A stretch of 64,000 nucleotides of DNA. It comes from CAZNSX01 sp964575845 (GTDB lineage: Bacteria > UBA8248 > CAZNSX01). Shown here piece by piece: positions 17,561 through 27,418 of the stretch. Location: NCBI GenBank assembly GCA_964575845.1, contig CAZNSX010000005.1, forward strand, positions 62,001-126,000, given 5' to 3'. Made by a program: the position numbers and the translations under genes. The notes beneath the pieces are model-generated. The model was not told the origin of the DNA. It did no database searches and saw only the letters and a list, made by a program, of their open reading frames with translations. Position 1 is the first letter of the stretch. Every line of letters starts with the position of its first letter.

Positions 17561-18355
17561 TCATTTATTCTTGACTATCCGAGTGTCCATTTTCTCAAAG
17601 AGATTTACGAGCTCGATGCCATATTCGATAATCCGGGCGAGCACCTTTTTGCCGACCTCGGCGGACCCCCTTGTGGGGTCCCCATGTATCCCCGTCGGAG
17701 TCATCTCGTGGTAATCGAGGTAGAGGTTCACCCTCACGTCCTTGAGCTTCGCGGTGGCGGCGGTTACGGGCATAAAGCCTCGGAACTCGCGTATCTCATC
17801 CGCGTGGGCCAGGTCCATCCTGACATATTCGGGGGCCATATGACGCCAGACGGACGTCATGGGCTCGCTACCGTGGCCGGTAGGGTAATCCTCCGTTCCC
17901 CAGACCTCCGCCAGAAAAGAACGAGAGCACATATCAAAGGGACAAAAGGCTACCGTGATCAGACCCCTCTCGGCCCTGATCTTCCGAGCGAGGTGTTCGA
18001 CGGCGGGCTCGTTCCCCCTATGCCCGTTGACAAAGAGGATGTGGTCAAGGCCGTGATCGAAGAGGCAGTTGCAGATGTCCTCCAGAACATCGAAGACGGT
18101 GCTGCTACGAAGTGAGATGGTGCCGGGAAAGCCTTTGAAGTATTCGGAGTACCCGAACGGAAGCGTGGGTGTTAGGATAGCATTTGTTTTCTCAGCTATT
18201 TTAACGGAAACGAGCTCGCTGACGAGGTAGTCCCCCATAGGCGTCTGGGGCCCGTGCTGTTCGATTGAGGCCGCCGGCACCAGCGCAACGGGCCTTTTGG
18301 CAAAGGCTTCTTCGGCTTCCTTCCAAGTCATGTACGCCAGATGTTTTTTTGACAT
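17561..18355 (-). CDS. Creatininase family protein (creatinine amidohydrolase-like)
   Basis: A 264-residue metal-dependent amidohydrolase of the creatininase fold. Metal-binding motif: Glu32 and His34 in SIEQHGP and Asp42 in PMGDYLVSE. NGHRGNEPAVE and TGHGSEPMTS complete the site. In canonical creatininases the second motif reads HGPHLPL, here HGPQTPM, so the substrate may differ; relatives include formamide and F420/riboflavin-pathway hydrolases (ArfB, MftE). It lies in the same minus-strand block as the hydantoinase-like genes, suggesting breakdown of a cyclic amide or guanidino compound. A paralogue is at 35148-36050. Confidence 0.82.
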   Translation of the reverse strand: MSKKHLAYMTWKEAEEAFAKRPVALVPAASIEQHGPQTPMGDYLVSELVSVKIAEKTNAILTPTLPFGYSEYFKGFPGTISLRSSTVFDVLEDICNCLFDHGLDHILFVNGHRGNEPAVEHLARKIRAERGLITVAFCPFDMCSRSFLAEVWGTEDYPTGHGSEPMTSVWRHMAPEYVRMDLAHADEIREFRGFMPVTAATAKLKDVRVNLYLDYHEMTPTGIHGDPTRGSAEVGKKVLARIIEYGIELVNLFEKMDTRIVKNK

Positions 18356-18555
18356 TTTCTTATCTCCTCAAAGCGAGCTCGAAAAAGAGTTCAGAGAGGG
18401 TTCTCCCTGAGAATGTGCACCAGTTTTTGGGCCGGGAGATGACTTCCTAAAGGTAGCGCTCCTCTATGGTCCACCTCCTTTTGAGCCTCTTCTGTAGGGA
18501 GCAGGCCCAGAGCCTCTGTCTGCAGTCATAGCACATAGAACTCAAAGGGGGCTTT

Positions 18556-19455
18556 TCAGGTGCCCGCCTCCCTATCCATGGCGGCTAACTTCTGGAAGAT
18601 GAGTATGACGGAGGAAGAATCTATCCCTTCCTGCCCATGCGCAAGGGCTGAAACATAGAGCTGATGCATAAGGGCCGTCATCGGAAGGGGGACCGCATGT
18701 TCCTTTCCCAATCGGAGGACGAGCTCGATATCCTTGAAGTAATGCTTGAGCATCCCCTCCTTGGGCTCAAAGCGCCTCTCAACCATAAGGGGCCCCTTGG
18801 CCTTGACCATCCTGGAGTCAGCAGCGCCCGCCCCCAGCACTTCCAGCAGGAGCTTCGGGTCAATGCCCGCCTTGAGCCCCAGGGTAAGGCCCTCGGCCAG
18901 GGCAAGGCGGTTGAGGCCCATGACCAATTGCACGACGAGTTTTATGGTGGCTCCGGCTCCACTTTCCCCCACGTATATAGGGCGCCGCGCATAGGCCTCA
19001 AACACGGGAAGGCATCTCTCGTAGACCTCCCTTCTTCCTCCCACCATGACGGCAATGTCCTTATCTTGGGCCATTCTTGCGGTGCCACTCACGGTGGCGT
19101 CCAGAAAGGATATACCCCGTCCACTGAGCTCTTGGGCAAGCCTCACGGATATTGCCGGGTCGGCCGTTGTGGCATCAATGAGGATGAGTCCCTCCCTTTC
19201 CCTGTCGAGAATGCCTTCATTTCCGAAGATCACCTCTTCAACCACGTGCGAGTTCGGAAGGCAGGTCAGGATAATATCCGACCTCTCCGCCACCTCAGCC
19301 GGAGAGGCGGCCACCTCAGCGCCAAGGGGCTCCAGAGCCCTTGCCTTCTCCTCCAGCAGGTCATGGCCGGTCAGCCTGAACCCTGCTCTCAGCAGATTAG
19401 CGGCTATGGCCCCTCCCATGAGACCGAGTCCGATAAAGCCGATAGATTCCTTCAT
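18556..19455 (-). CDS. NAD(P)-dependent beta-hydroxyacid dehydrogenase (3-hydroxyisobutyrate dehydrogenase family)
   Basis: A 299-residue two-domain dehydrogenase. The N-terminal Rossmann motif GLGLMGGAIAANLL, the substrate motif DATVSGTARMAQ, and the catalytic Lys in GAGATIKLVVQLVMG are all present. Members oxidise 3-hydroxyisobutyrate, tartronate semialdehyde or related beta-hydroxyacids. ATG 19455 is preferred over the upstream open frame because CGGAGGAGAG precedes it. It is the most upstream gene of the minus-strand block. Confidence 0.85.
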   Translation of the reverse strand: MKESIGFIGLGLMGGAIAANLLRAGFRLTGHDLLEEKARALEPLGAEVAASPAEVAERSDIILTCLPNSHVVEEVIFGNEGILDREREGLILIDATTADPAISVRLAQELSGRGISFLDATVSGTARMAQDKDIAVMVGGRREVYERCLPVFEAYARRPIYVGESGAGATIKLVVQLVMGLNRLALAEGLTLGLKAGIDPKLLLEVLGAGAADSRMVKAKGPLMVERRFEPKEGMLKHYFKDIELVLRLGKEHAVPLPMTALMHQLYVSALAHGQEGIDSSSVILIFQKLAAMDREAGT

Positions 19456-20698
19456 CTCTCTCCTCCGAGAAAAAAACAAGCTTCCATCAGCGAAGAATAT
19501 TGTGAAGAATCTTAACAGTCTCTGCGACCCTATTTCAATGCGGATCACTCCTGAAGTTAAGCCACAGGGTCTTCTTCGGCTGTCACCGACCTAAAAGCCA
19601 GCCTCAAGGGGGCCTATCCACCATTCCATTTTATGTTCGCCTCAAAAAACACTAAAAGAGCTTGATTACCTCGATGAGCAAAACTTCGCCCCTCTTTATG
19701 CCGAGATACGCGACTGGGCCGCGCGGCTCCTCGGTGGAATGATTAAGAGCGACGCTCGTACGAGATGGGCGACCTTGAGCACGCCTGGATAGTGCTAATC
19801 CACGGGGAAAGCGGTGGCACAGGCCCTAATCATAATCCTCTGGGCCATTCCCAATGTGATCGAGAGCATTTCGTGAACTTGCTGTGAGGTCTCCTGAGTG
19901 CTCTTTGTCATATCCCGCACAAGCCCCTTTTGTTTTTCAGATATCGTGGGCTCAAGGAATCCTAACTCGATATATGCCGGGGGACCAGCACATGTGCCCC
20001 GCAGGCCCAAAAGGGCTGTACTTTTTGCTCATCTCAGCCAGCCGAGGGTGCTCCTCACCCGAGAGCCTGAGGCCACGGCACCTGCTCGTGCGGCCCAAGC
20101 TTGTCATCGCGCGCACTGTCAGGGCTATTTCTCGCCCTCTTACAGCCTAAACCTTCTCTGCCTTACCTTGTCAGGAGCCCTCGATCTCTCCCCAGGAGCG
20201 TGAGTGCTTTCCTATTGACACAGATCTTTATATGATTAAAAATTATAAATGCCTTTTTGCGGCTTATAACAGTCGCACCTTCCAGGGGGGCTTTAGAAGC
20301 GGCGGACCGAGGACCCGCTTAAGGCAGGATTGTGGGTCAGTAAAGCGGTTCGGCGTAAGTCAGGGGACTTTTCCGGCGGTAACTATTTATCAATGAGCAA
20401 GGCGGGAGCTTCTTTGCTCTTAAGGTGAGGGGCGTGCGCGTTAGGGTCGCCAGGGTCTTCCCCTGAAGGACTCCCGCCGCTATCTATTTCTACTGGCTCA
20501 TCAGGACCGCGGAACAAAGGCAAAGACGGTTTGTTTGGCTGGCCTCGGGACTAATTTCTTATGCCAGCTGGTCCTCTTGGCTTCAGAAACCCCCCCTGAC
20601 ACATCAACGCCCTGTCCTTGACCCGATACGTCAATGGCATCGCCATTTCAAATGAGGGGTGACATTATAGGGGGAGTACCCAGTGCGGAGGAGTCGAG
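19456..20698. other. Long intergenic region between divergent operons
   Basis: About 1.2 kb with no intact gene. It holds a short four-helix-bundle remnant (entered separately), a few small open frames on both strands that I do not recognise (for example 19795-20010, minus), and an AT-rich patch with TTGACA at 20215-20220 followed by TATGATTAAAAATTATAAAT, which is promoter-like but badly spaced. GTG 20699 is preceded by CGGAGGAG. Confidence 0.35.
19650..19794 (+). pseudogene. Fragment of a four-helix-bundle (23S rRNA IVP/S23-like) protein
   Basis: One plus-strand frame reads LKELDYLDEQNF, then LYAEIRDWAARLLGGMIKS, before running into unrelated sequence and a TAG at about 19792. This matches only the C-terminal helices of the four-helix-bundle/intervening-sequence family (x-L-x-Y-L-D-E, then R-L-L-x-G-x-I-x-S). 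No start or N-terminal half is present. Confidence 0.35.
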
Positions 20699-22174
20699 GT
20701 GAAAGACTTGGATAAGATTCTCAAGCATGTGGACGATAATTTCCTGTCTTATCTTGAAGGCTTCAGGGAGTACATGCAGCAGCCCGGCGATTCCCTCTCG
20801 AATGATGGAAAAGGTATCGGCATAGAAGAGAGCGTGCAGATGTCCGTGCGGCTTTTCGAGAACCTGGGGGCGGCGAAGACAGAGGTGATGCGCTTTGAGC
20901 GGGGACACCCGGCCATATTCAGCAAGATCCTTTCCAAGGCCCCGGGGGCCAGATCCATCATTTTCTACGGGCATTATGACGTGATGCCGGTCGATGAGGA
21001 TAAGTGGTCGGTTCCACCATATGAGGCGCGGATACTAGACCCCCAAGTCATCGGCCTCAACCCCAAGATCGGCAAGGTCATGGTCGCGAGGGGTATCCAG
21101 AATCAGAAGGGCCCCTTCTATGCCTTCCTGCTGGGGCTCAGGGCGATGCTAGAGGTGACGGGGGATATACCCGTGAGCGTCCTCTTCTGCTACGAGGGCG
21201 AGGAGGAGCTCGGGAGCCCCAACCTCCCTGCGTTCAGAGATGCCTATATGGAAGAGTTCAAGCAGGGTCACGCCTATCACTTCCAGCGGTTCGGGCAGGA
21301 GGAAGACGGGAGGCACCGGATCTATCGCGGCTACAAGGGTTGGGTCAACCTTGAGCTTGAGGTCAAGGGGGGCGACTGGGGTGGCCCCTGTCGAAAGAGC
21401 CTCCTGGCCGAGCACGTGGGGTGGGTGGATTCTCCACTTGTGCACCTCATCCACGCCATGAGCACCCTGATGGACAAGGACGGCCGCGTTCTCGTGGAGG
21501 GCTTCTATGACAACTATCGCCCGCCGACCCCGACCGAAAAAGCGGAGCTTGAGATAATCAAGAGCACGCTGGATGAGGAGGCCATAATGGCAAACCTCGG
21601 CATCAAGAGATTCAAGCGGGGCTGCAGCGGAAAGGAGAAAGTTGAGGATTACATCATGGGACCTCACATAAATATAGACGGCATAGTTGGAGGCTACACC
21701 GGGCCTGGTGTCAAGACGAACCTCCCCGCCGCCGGCGTCGTCAAGATGGATTGCCGCTTCGGTCGCGACCTCACGCCGCAGGAGGTGGTGGAGAAGATAA
21801 CCAGGCACTTCAAGAAGTGCGGCCTCAACGAGGTCGAGCTCAGGTTTTCCTCTGGATATGAGTGGAGCAGAACGCCCACCAAGGCCGAGATCATCCAAGC
21901 TGCGGTCGATGCGACAGAAGCTCTTGACAAGGAATACATAATATATCCGACTCGGTCATCGTGCTCTCCCCAATACCTTTTCAACCGCGCTCCATTGCAT
22001 CTTCCGGGCTCCATATCGGGTCTGGGTCATGGTGGGTGGGAGCACACGACTGACGAATACTCAACGGTAGAGGGGATAAAGGACAGCATAAAATACACCG
22101 TAGCGTTCCTGAACCGTTATGCCGAGCTCACGAGGGGGAAGAAGCTGAAGAAGGTGAACGAGATGGAATATTGA
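20699..22174 (+). CDS. M20-fold peptidase homologue with altered metal site (paralogue 1)
   Basis: A 491-residue M20-fold protein starting at GTG 20699 behind CGGAGGAGTCGAG. His92 and Asp94 are present in YGHYDVMP, and the acidic cluster EGEEELGS is at 166-173. The residue expected to be the metal-bridging Asp (RGxxDxKG) is Asn135 in RGIQNQKG. The C-terminal EHTTDEYS probably supplies the last His. The lid domain is long. The gene is followed by peptide-type ABC transporter genes and then by a paralogue, so processing or binding of an imported peptide-like compound is likely; catalytic activity is uncertain. Confidence 0.78.
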   Translation: MKDLDKILKHVDDNFLSYLEGFREYMQQPGDSLSNDGKGIGIEESVQMSVRLFENLGAAKTEVMRFERGHPAIFSKILSKAPGARSIIFYGHYDVMPVDEDKWSVPPYEARILDPQVIGLNPKIGKVMVARGIQNQKGPFYAFLLGLRAMLEVTGDIPVSVLFCYEGEEELGSPNLPAFRDAYMEEFKQGHAYHFQRFGQEEDGRHRIYRGYKGWVNLELEVKGGDWGGPCRKSLLAEHVGWVDSPLVHLIHAMSTLMDKDGRVLVEGFYDNYRPPTPTEKAELEIIKSTLDEEAIMANLGIKRFKRGCSGKEKVEDYIMGPHINIDGIVGGYTGPGVKTNLPAAGVVKMDCRFGRDLTPQEVVEKITRHFKKCGLNEVELRFSSGYEWSRTPTKAEIIQAAVDATEALDKEYIIYPTRSSCSPQYLFNRAPLHLPGSISGLGHGGWEHTTDEYSTVEGIKDSIKYTVAFLNRYAELTRGKKLKKVNEMEY

Positions 22175-22333
22175 AAAGCCGCTGACCTCCCCCTCATCCA
22201 CGGGACCAAATATTCAGCCGTCGCTCCCCTTCTCAGCGGTTACGAGAAAGGAGGTGAATGCATGGAGGCTTAAGTTTTTGTGGAAGCGGAAAACCCTCCA
22301 TCTACTTCATATTCCTAGCAAGGAGAATATCCC

Positions 22334-23884
22334 ATGGGAAGACAGTCAAGGAATTGGCGGCTTTTTGCAGCGGTCTTAGCCCTCGGCCTTAGCCTCACCC
22401 TTATGTCCCATTCAAGTTCTCTTGCGGCTCAGCCAAAATACGGGGGACATCTCAAGGTGGTCATCGGTCTCAATCCGCCCACCCTGGACCCTCACTTTGT
22501 GAGGGACATGGTTACGGCGGGCGTCATCGGGCAAATATACGAAGGCCTTGTCTTCGCGACCCCGGAGATGAAATACGTGCCCAGTCTGGCCACCTCATGG
22601 GAGAACACCGACCCGAAGACCTGGATTTTCAAGCTGAGAAAAGGAGTAAAGTTCCACGACGGCACGCCGTTCAACGCCGAGGCGGTCAAGTTTGTTTTCG
22701 AAAGGCTCAAAGACCCTAAAACCGCCTCACCAAGAAGAGGGGCGGTCGCGTGGCTCGATTCGGTCGAGGTCATCGACGGATATACGGTCAAGTTCAACCT
22801 CAAGTACCCCTACGCTCCGATGATATCCCTCATTTCGGACAAGACCCTGTTGATCGCGAGCCCGGCCGCCATAAAGAAATGGGGGAAGGACTTCGGTCAG
22901 CATCCCGTGGGAACTGGACCGTTCATGTTCAAGGAGTGGCTTCCAGGGCAGAGTCTCACCTTTGTGGCAAATGAGAACTACTGGAATGGCCGCCCGTATT
23001 TGGACACCCTTACCTACCAAATAGTCGCCGAGGAGGGCACCCGGCTCACCCTGTTGCGCTCAGGGGATGTGGACATGGTGGCTAAGATTTCGCCCCATCA
23101 TCTCAAGCTCGTGGAGGCCGACCCGAATCTGAAGGTCATCAGGACTCCGCTTATGTACGTCCCCCACTTCGGCTTCAAGGTCAACGTCAAACCGTTCGAT
23201 GATGTCCGGGTGCGGAAGGCTCTCAACTATGCGGTTGACGTGGATTCCATCATCAAGAACCTCCTGATGGGCGTGGGCAAGAGGGTAGACCATCTCTATC
23301 CACCCGTCGTCGATTACGTGAACACTTCCATCCAAAACTACAGCTACGACCCAGAGAAGGCCAAGAAGCTTCTGGCGGAGGCGGGTTATCCGAATGGCTT
23401 CGAGACCACCATGTGGGCTCCGAAGGGCCGCTACACCATGGATTACCAGATGGCGCAGGCGGTTCAGGCACAGCTGGCCAAGGTGGGAGTCAAGGCAGAG
23501 CTGAAGACGGCGGAGTGGGGGAGATACATCTCGGCCATCAAGGCGAAAACAGGTATGGGCATGTTCATGCTCATTTGGGGGCCGACCTCGGGCGACCTGG
23601 ATTGGGCCATCTGGAATTACTTTTATTCCAAGAATGGCGGCAGCACCAATTACACCTGGTACTCAAACCCGAAGGTGGACGAACTGCTCATGGCGGCACA
23701 GAAAGAGTACGACCCCAAGATGAGGGGGAAACTTTACTGGGAAGCCCAGGAGATAATCATGGACGAGGCTCCCTGGATCCAGCTTGAGCAGGAGGTGCAG
23801 CTCACCGCCGCGAAGAAGAACGTAATGGGTACGATCATCCTTCCGAACACGAAAGTTTATTTCAACAAGGTATGGTTGGAATAG
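22334..23884 (+). CDS. ABC transporter substrate-binding protein, family 5 (dipeptide/oligopeptide type)
   Basis: A 516-residue exported receptor. The signal peptide is basic at residues 2-8 with a hydrophobic core to about 30, cleaved near SLAAQP. The mature part shows the SBP_bac_5 hallmarks: NPPTLDPHFV at the start, FKLRKGVKFHDGTPFNAEAV, HPVGTGPFMFKEW, and VRKALNYAVD. It captures peptides or other solutes for the DppBC-like permeases that follow 56 bp downstream. ATG 22334 is preceded by CAAGGAGAATATCCC. Confidence 0.9.
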   Translation: MGRQSRNWRLFAAVLALGLSLTLMSHSSSLAAQPKYGGHLKVVIGLNPPTLDPHFVRDMVTAGVIGQIYEGLVFATPEMKYVPSLATSWENTDPKTWIFKLRKGVKFHDGTPFNAEAVKFVFERLKDPKTASPRRGAVAWLDSVEVIDGYTVKFNLKYPYAPMISLISDKTLLIASPAAIKKWGKDFGQHPVGTGPFMFKEWLPGQSLTFVANENYWNGRPYLDTLTYQIVAEEGTRLTLLRSGDVDMVAKISPHHLKLVEADPNLKVIRTPLMYVPHFGFKVNVKPFDDVRVRKALNYAVDVDSIIKNLLMGVGKRVDHLYPPVVDYVNTSIQNYSYDPEKAKKLLAEAGYPNGFETTMWAPKGRYTMDYQMAQAVQAQLAKVGVKAELKTAEWGRYISAIKAKTGMGMFMLIWGPTSGDLDWAIWNYFYSKNGGSTNYTWYSNPKVDELLMAAQKEYDPKMRGKLYWEAQEIIMDEAPWIQLEQEVQLTAAKKNVMGTIILPNTKVYFNKVWLE

Positions 23885-23940
23885 GCCTCTGAACGGGAAG
23901 GGGGGCACAGCCCCCCTTCCCTCCTATCGAGGGGAGGCCC

Positions 23941-24861
23941 GTGGCCACTTTCATCATTAGGCGGCTCCTCTTCATGGTCGTGGTTCTCTTCGGCGTTTCG
24001 GTGGTCATATTCTTGTCCATCCGCCTCGTCGAGGGAGATCCCGCCGAGATAATGGGTGGCGAGTATGCCACCAGGGAGGACCTCATCAACATAAGAAAGC
24101 AGCTCGGGTTAGACCGTCCGCTGTATATCCAATACGTACTCTACCTCCGCAGACTCTCGCTCGGTGATTTTGGCCGCTCTTATGTCTCCAGGCGGCCGGT
24201 ACTGAATGAGCTCCTGGCCCGCTATCCCGCGACGCTGCAGCTGGCTGGAGCGAGCATGCTGTTCGCCGTGATATTCGGGGTTTTCGCGGGGGTGGTCTCC
24301 GCCACAAAGCCCTACTCCAAGTTCGATTATTCGAGCATGGCGTTTGCGCTGGGCGGCGTGTCCATCCCGGTTTACTGGCTCGGGCTGATGCTTGCACTGC
24401 TGTTCGCGGTCAAGCTGCGCTGGCTTCCTGCCGGGGGGAGAGGTACGTGGGCCCATCTCGTCCTGCCTTCCATCACCCTGGGCGCATGGGCAACCGGGCT
24501 CATCGCGAGGATGACGCGCTCCGCCATGCTGGAAGTAACGAAGAGTGATTACATCAGGACCGCCAGGGCCAAGGGATTGAGGGATCTGATCGTAAATTAC
24601 AGGCATGCCCTGAAGAACGCGATGATACCCGTGGTGACCATCATTGGCCTTCAGGCGGGATATCTCCTCGGGGGCGCGGTCCTCACGGAGACGGTCTTCG
24701 CATGGCCCGGACTGGGCTTGTTGATAGTTGAGTCTATAAAGGCCCGCGATTACATCATGGTCCAGGGAGCCCTCCTCTTCTTTGCGGCTTCATTTACCCT
24801 GGTCAATCTCTTTGTCGATATAGTCTACTCTTACCTAGACCCCAGGATCCGGCGCGGCTGA
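23941..24861 (+). CDS. ABC transporter permease, DppB/OppB type
   Basis: A 306-residue membrane protein with about six transmembrane helices. The N-terminal IIRRLLFMVVVLFGVSVV segment and the EAA loop (DYIRTARAKGLRDLIVNYRHALKNA, residues about 201-225) are those of the first permease of dipeptide-type importers. It starts at GTG 23941 after GAGGGGAGGCCC. It forms a heterodimer with the next gene's product. Stop and next start are 21 bp apart. Confidence 0.9.
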   Translation: MATFIIRRLLFMVVVLFGVSVVIFLSIRLVEGDPAEIMGGEYATREDLINIRKQLGLDRPLYIQYVLYLRRLSLGDFGRSYVSRRPVLNELLARYPATLQLAGASMLFAVIFGVFAGVVSATKPYSKFDYSSMAFALGGVSIPVYWLGLMLALLFAVKLRWLPAGGRGTWAHLVLPSITLGAWATGLIARMTRSAMLEVTKSDYIRTARAKGLRDLIVNYRHALKNAMIPVVTIIGLQAGYLLGGAVLTETVFAWPGLGLLIVESIKARDYIMVQGALLFFAASFTLVNLFVDIVYSYLDPRIRRG

Positions 24862-24882
24862 GCCGGCGGCTTCAATCCGCTC

Positions 24883-25773
24883 ATGGATAGCACTGAGTCG
24901 TTCACAGAAGCCCTCAAATGGGAACCTCGCGAGAGCTTCGGAAGGGTCCTTTACAGGAGGCTCAAGCCAAATCGCGTGGCTCTCATGGGTGGGTTCTTCA
25001 TCATTTTCCTGAGCTTCATCGCCGTCATGGCGCCGCTCATCGCCCCTTATGACCCTGCGGAAAGCGAGCTAGCCATCTCTCTCCAGTCCCCGAATCCCTC
25101 CCGTCCCTTCGGCACCGACGAGTTCGGAAGGGACATCCTGAGCCGTATCATTTACGGCGCGCGGGTCTCTCTCCTCATCGGGCTCGTTTCCGTCTCCATA
25201 GGGGCTCTAGGGGGAGTACTCCTCGGCGTGATCTCGGGTTTCTACGGCGGTAAGGTCGATAACGTCATAATGAGCGTGATCAACATACTGCTCTCTTTTC
25301 CCGGGATTCTGCTGGCGCTGCTCTTCGTGACCATTGTCGGCGTGGGGGCGAAAAACATCATGTTCTCGGTTGGGATCTATTCGGTGCCGACCTTTGCCCG
25401 GCTGGTGCGCGGCTCAGTGCTTTCGGTAAGAGAGCGAGAATATGTCGAGGCCGCAAGGGCGCTCGGCTTCAACGATTTCAGGGTGGTCTTCAGGCACATC
25501 TTCCCGAACGTGCTGGCACCCATCATCGTCCAGTCCACCTTCAGCATTGCCTCCGCCATCCGCATCGCGGCCGGGCTGAGCTTCCTGGGCTTGGGGGTGG
25601 AGCCTCCCACCCCTGAGTGGGGGGCCATGCTGAGCGACGGCAGGGGTTACCTTGAGGTCGCTCCCCATATCTGCATTATCCCGGGGACAGTCCTCTTCCT
25701 CACGGTCATGGCCTTCAACCTCTTCGGAGATGGATTGAGGGACGCTCTCGACCCCTTCCTCAAAGAGGCCTGA
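24883..25773 (+). CDS. ABC transporter permease, DppC/OppC type
   Basis: A 296-residue partner permease. It has the N-terminal OppC-type domain before the first helix, the motif FGTDEFGRDILSRIIYGARVS, and the EAA loop EYVEAARALGFNDFRV. No ATP-binding subunit follows; the next gene is an M20-fold protein. The ATPases must be encoded elsewhere or shared with another system, such as the one whose binding protein ends at base 145. Confidence 0.9.
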   Translation: MDSTESFTEALKWEPRESFGRVLYRRLKPNRVALMGGFFIIFLSFIAVMAPLIAPYDPAESELAISLQSPNPSRPFGTDEFGRDILSRIIYGARVSLLIGLVSVSIGALGGVLLGVISGFYGGKVDNVIMSVINILLSFPGILLALLFVTIVGVGAKNIMFSVGIYSVPTFARLVRGSVLSVREREYVEAARALGFNDFRVVFRHIFPNVLAPIIVQSTFSIASAIRIAAGLSFLGLGVEPPTPEWGAMLSDGRGYLEVAPHICIIPGTVLFLTVMAFNLFGDGLRDALDPFLKEA

Positions 25774-25951
25774 CTTATGTGCATCTCTCTTTTCGAGGTG
25801 AGCGATTTCGAGGATGAGGCCCGGCAAGGGAGCGAAAGCGGACCTTAACCCGGATAGACAGGCCCCTCCCGCATACGTGAGCGAGGCCATTCTGTGCGGG
25901 GATCTGGATATAAAGACGGCTTTCTGACATCGCTTCATTGGGAGGAGAGTC

Positions 25952-27418
25952 ATGGCAGAGCTGGCGAAAGTCTACGAGCACATCGATAGGCATTTCGAAG
26001 AGCACCTCCAGGAGGTGCAGCGATTCCTGCGCGTGCCGGGGGTGTCCTTGACCGAGGAGTATAACCCCGAGGTCGAGGAGGCGGCCTGCATTCTCGCCGA
26101 CTACATACGGACTATCCCGGAGACGGAGGTAGAGCTCGTCCCCTTGAGGGAGCTCGCCCGGGAGCGGGGGGAGGAGGTTCCCTTCGGATATCCGGTAGTG
26201 TTCGGCAGGGTGCACTCCAAGAACCCGCGGGCAAAGAGTTTGGTCCTAGTCTGCCTCTATGATTTGATGCCGATGGACGAAGACGACTGGGTTGTCCCCC
26301 CGCTATCGGCGCAAATCCTCGATGCCGAGCGCATCAACCTACCACCCGAGTACGGCAAGTGCATCGTGGCCCGGGGCGCTTGCAATCAAAGGGGGCCGCT
26401 TATCGGATTTATCAATGCTCTCAAGTCGATGTTCGCGGTCGAGGGGGACATTCCTGTCAACGTCATATTCGCCGTCGAAGGCGAGGAAGAGGTCGGCAGC
26501 GTCAACTTCCACCTTTTCACCGAGAAATACCGCGAAGAACTCCTCCAGGCTGAAGCCAGCCTCCTCCCCATGCCCTGGCAGGACCGGCGGGGGAGGCATC
26601 ACATGTTTCTGGGCATCAAGGGGGTTCTCACCCTTGAGTTTGAGGTTAAAGGGGGCCCCTGGGGTGGTCCCGCCAGGACGCAGCTATTCTCTGCGGATGA
26701 GGCTTGGGTGGATGCGCCGGTCTGGCGGCTAATATGGGCCTTGTCAACTCTCCACGACAAGGAGGGCCGGGTTGCGGTCGGGGGGTTCTATGACCATATC
26801 GTGCCGCCGACGCCGGAGGAGCGGGAGTTGCTCGGCCGGTTGCGGGACGCGTTCGATGAGGAAGCGGTGCAGCGGGAGCTCGGGATAGCGCGATTCAAAC
26901 GAGGGAAGGCGGGTCGCGACCTCCTCGAAGAATACATCATGGGGCCCGTCTTCAACATCGACGGAATTATCGGCGGCTACACCGGCCCCATTATCAAGAC
27001 GAACCTTCCTAAGAGCGCCAAGGTGAAGGTGGACATAAGGCTGGTCAAGGACCAGCACCACGAGGATATTCTGCGAAAGCTACGAAATCATTTTGACGCC
27101 CGCGGATTCCCCGAGGTGGAAATCCACAAACACGCAGGTTCCGACCCCGTCAAAGCACCTCCCTCACGCCCGGCCCCACAGGCATGCATTCGAGCGGCAG
27201 AGCGCCTCGGGGTCCAGACCCTCGTCCATCCCACGCACATCGCCTTCAATGGTGCGAGGTCCATGCTCGGGAGCCCTCCCTTGAACATGGATGTCATCTC
27301 GGCCGGCTTGGGACGCATGGGCCGGGCGCACCAATCGAACGAGTATCTGGCCGTCGAGGGCCTGCGAATCTTTGAAAAATGGGCTGTCACCTTTCTTCAT
27401 GAGTATGCCGAAGCCTGA
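25952..27418 (+). CDS. M20-fold peptidase homologue with altered metal site (paralogue 2)
   Basis: A 488-residue paralogue of the protein at 20699-22174, collinear throughout (for example MPMDEDDWVVPP, YIMGPVFNIDGIIGGYTGP, IKTNLP). The first metal His is lost: YGHYD of M20 enzymes reads VCLYDLMP here, with Leu102 in the His position, and the bridging Asp is Asn145 (RGACNQRG). The Glu cluster EGEEEVGS at 177-184 and the late RAHQSNEYL remain. With two ligands changed it is unlikely to be a standard zinc peptidase. ATG 25952 is preceded by TTGGGAGGAGAGTC. It closes the ABC operon. Confidence 0.75.
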   Translation: MAELAKVYEHIDRHFEEHLQEVQRFLRVPGVSLTEEYNPEVEEAACILADYIRTIPETEVELVPLRELARERGEEVPFGYPVVFGRVHSKNPRAKSLVLVCLYDLMPMDEDDWVVPPLSAQILDAERINLPPEYGKCIVARGACNQRGPLIGFINALKSMFAVEGDIPVNVIFAVEGEEEVGSVNFHLFTEKYREELLQAEASLLPMPWQDRRGRHHMFLGIKGVLTLEFEVKGGPWGGPARTQLFSADEAWVDAPVWRLIWALSTLHDKEGRVAVGGFYDHIVPPTPEERELLGRLRDAFDEEAVQRELGIARFKRGKAGRDLLEEYIMGPVFNIDGIIGGYTGPIIKTNLPKSAKVKVDIRLVKDQHHEDILRKLRNHFDARGFPEVEIHKHAGSDPVKAPPSRPAPQACIRAAERLGVQTLVHPTHIAFNGARSMLGSPPLNMDVISAGLGRMGRAHQSNEYLAVEGLRIFEKWAVTFLHEYAEA

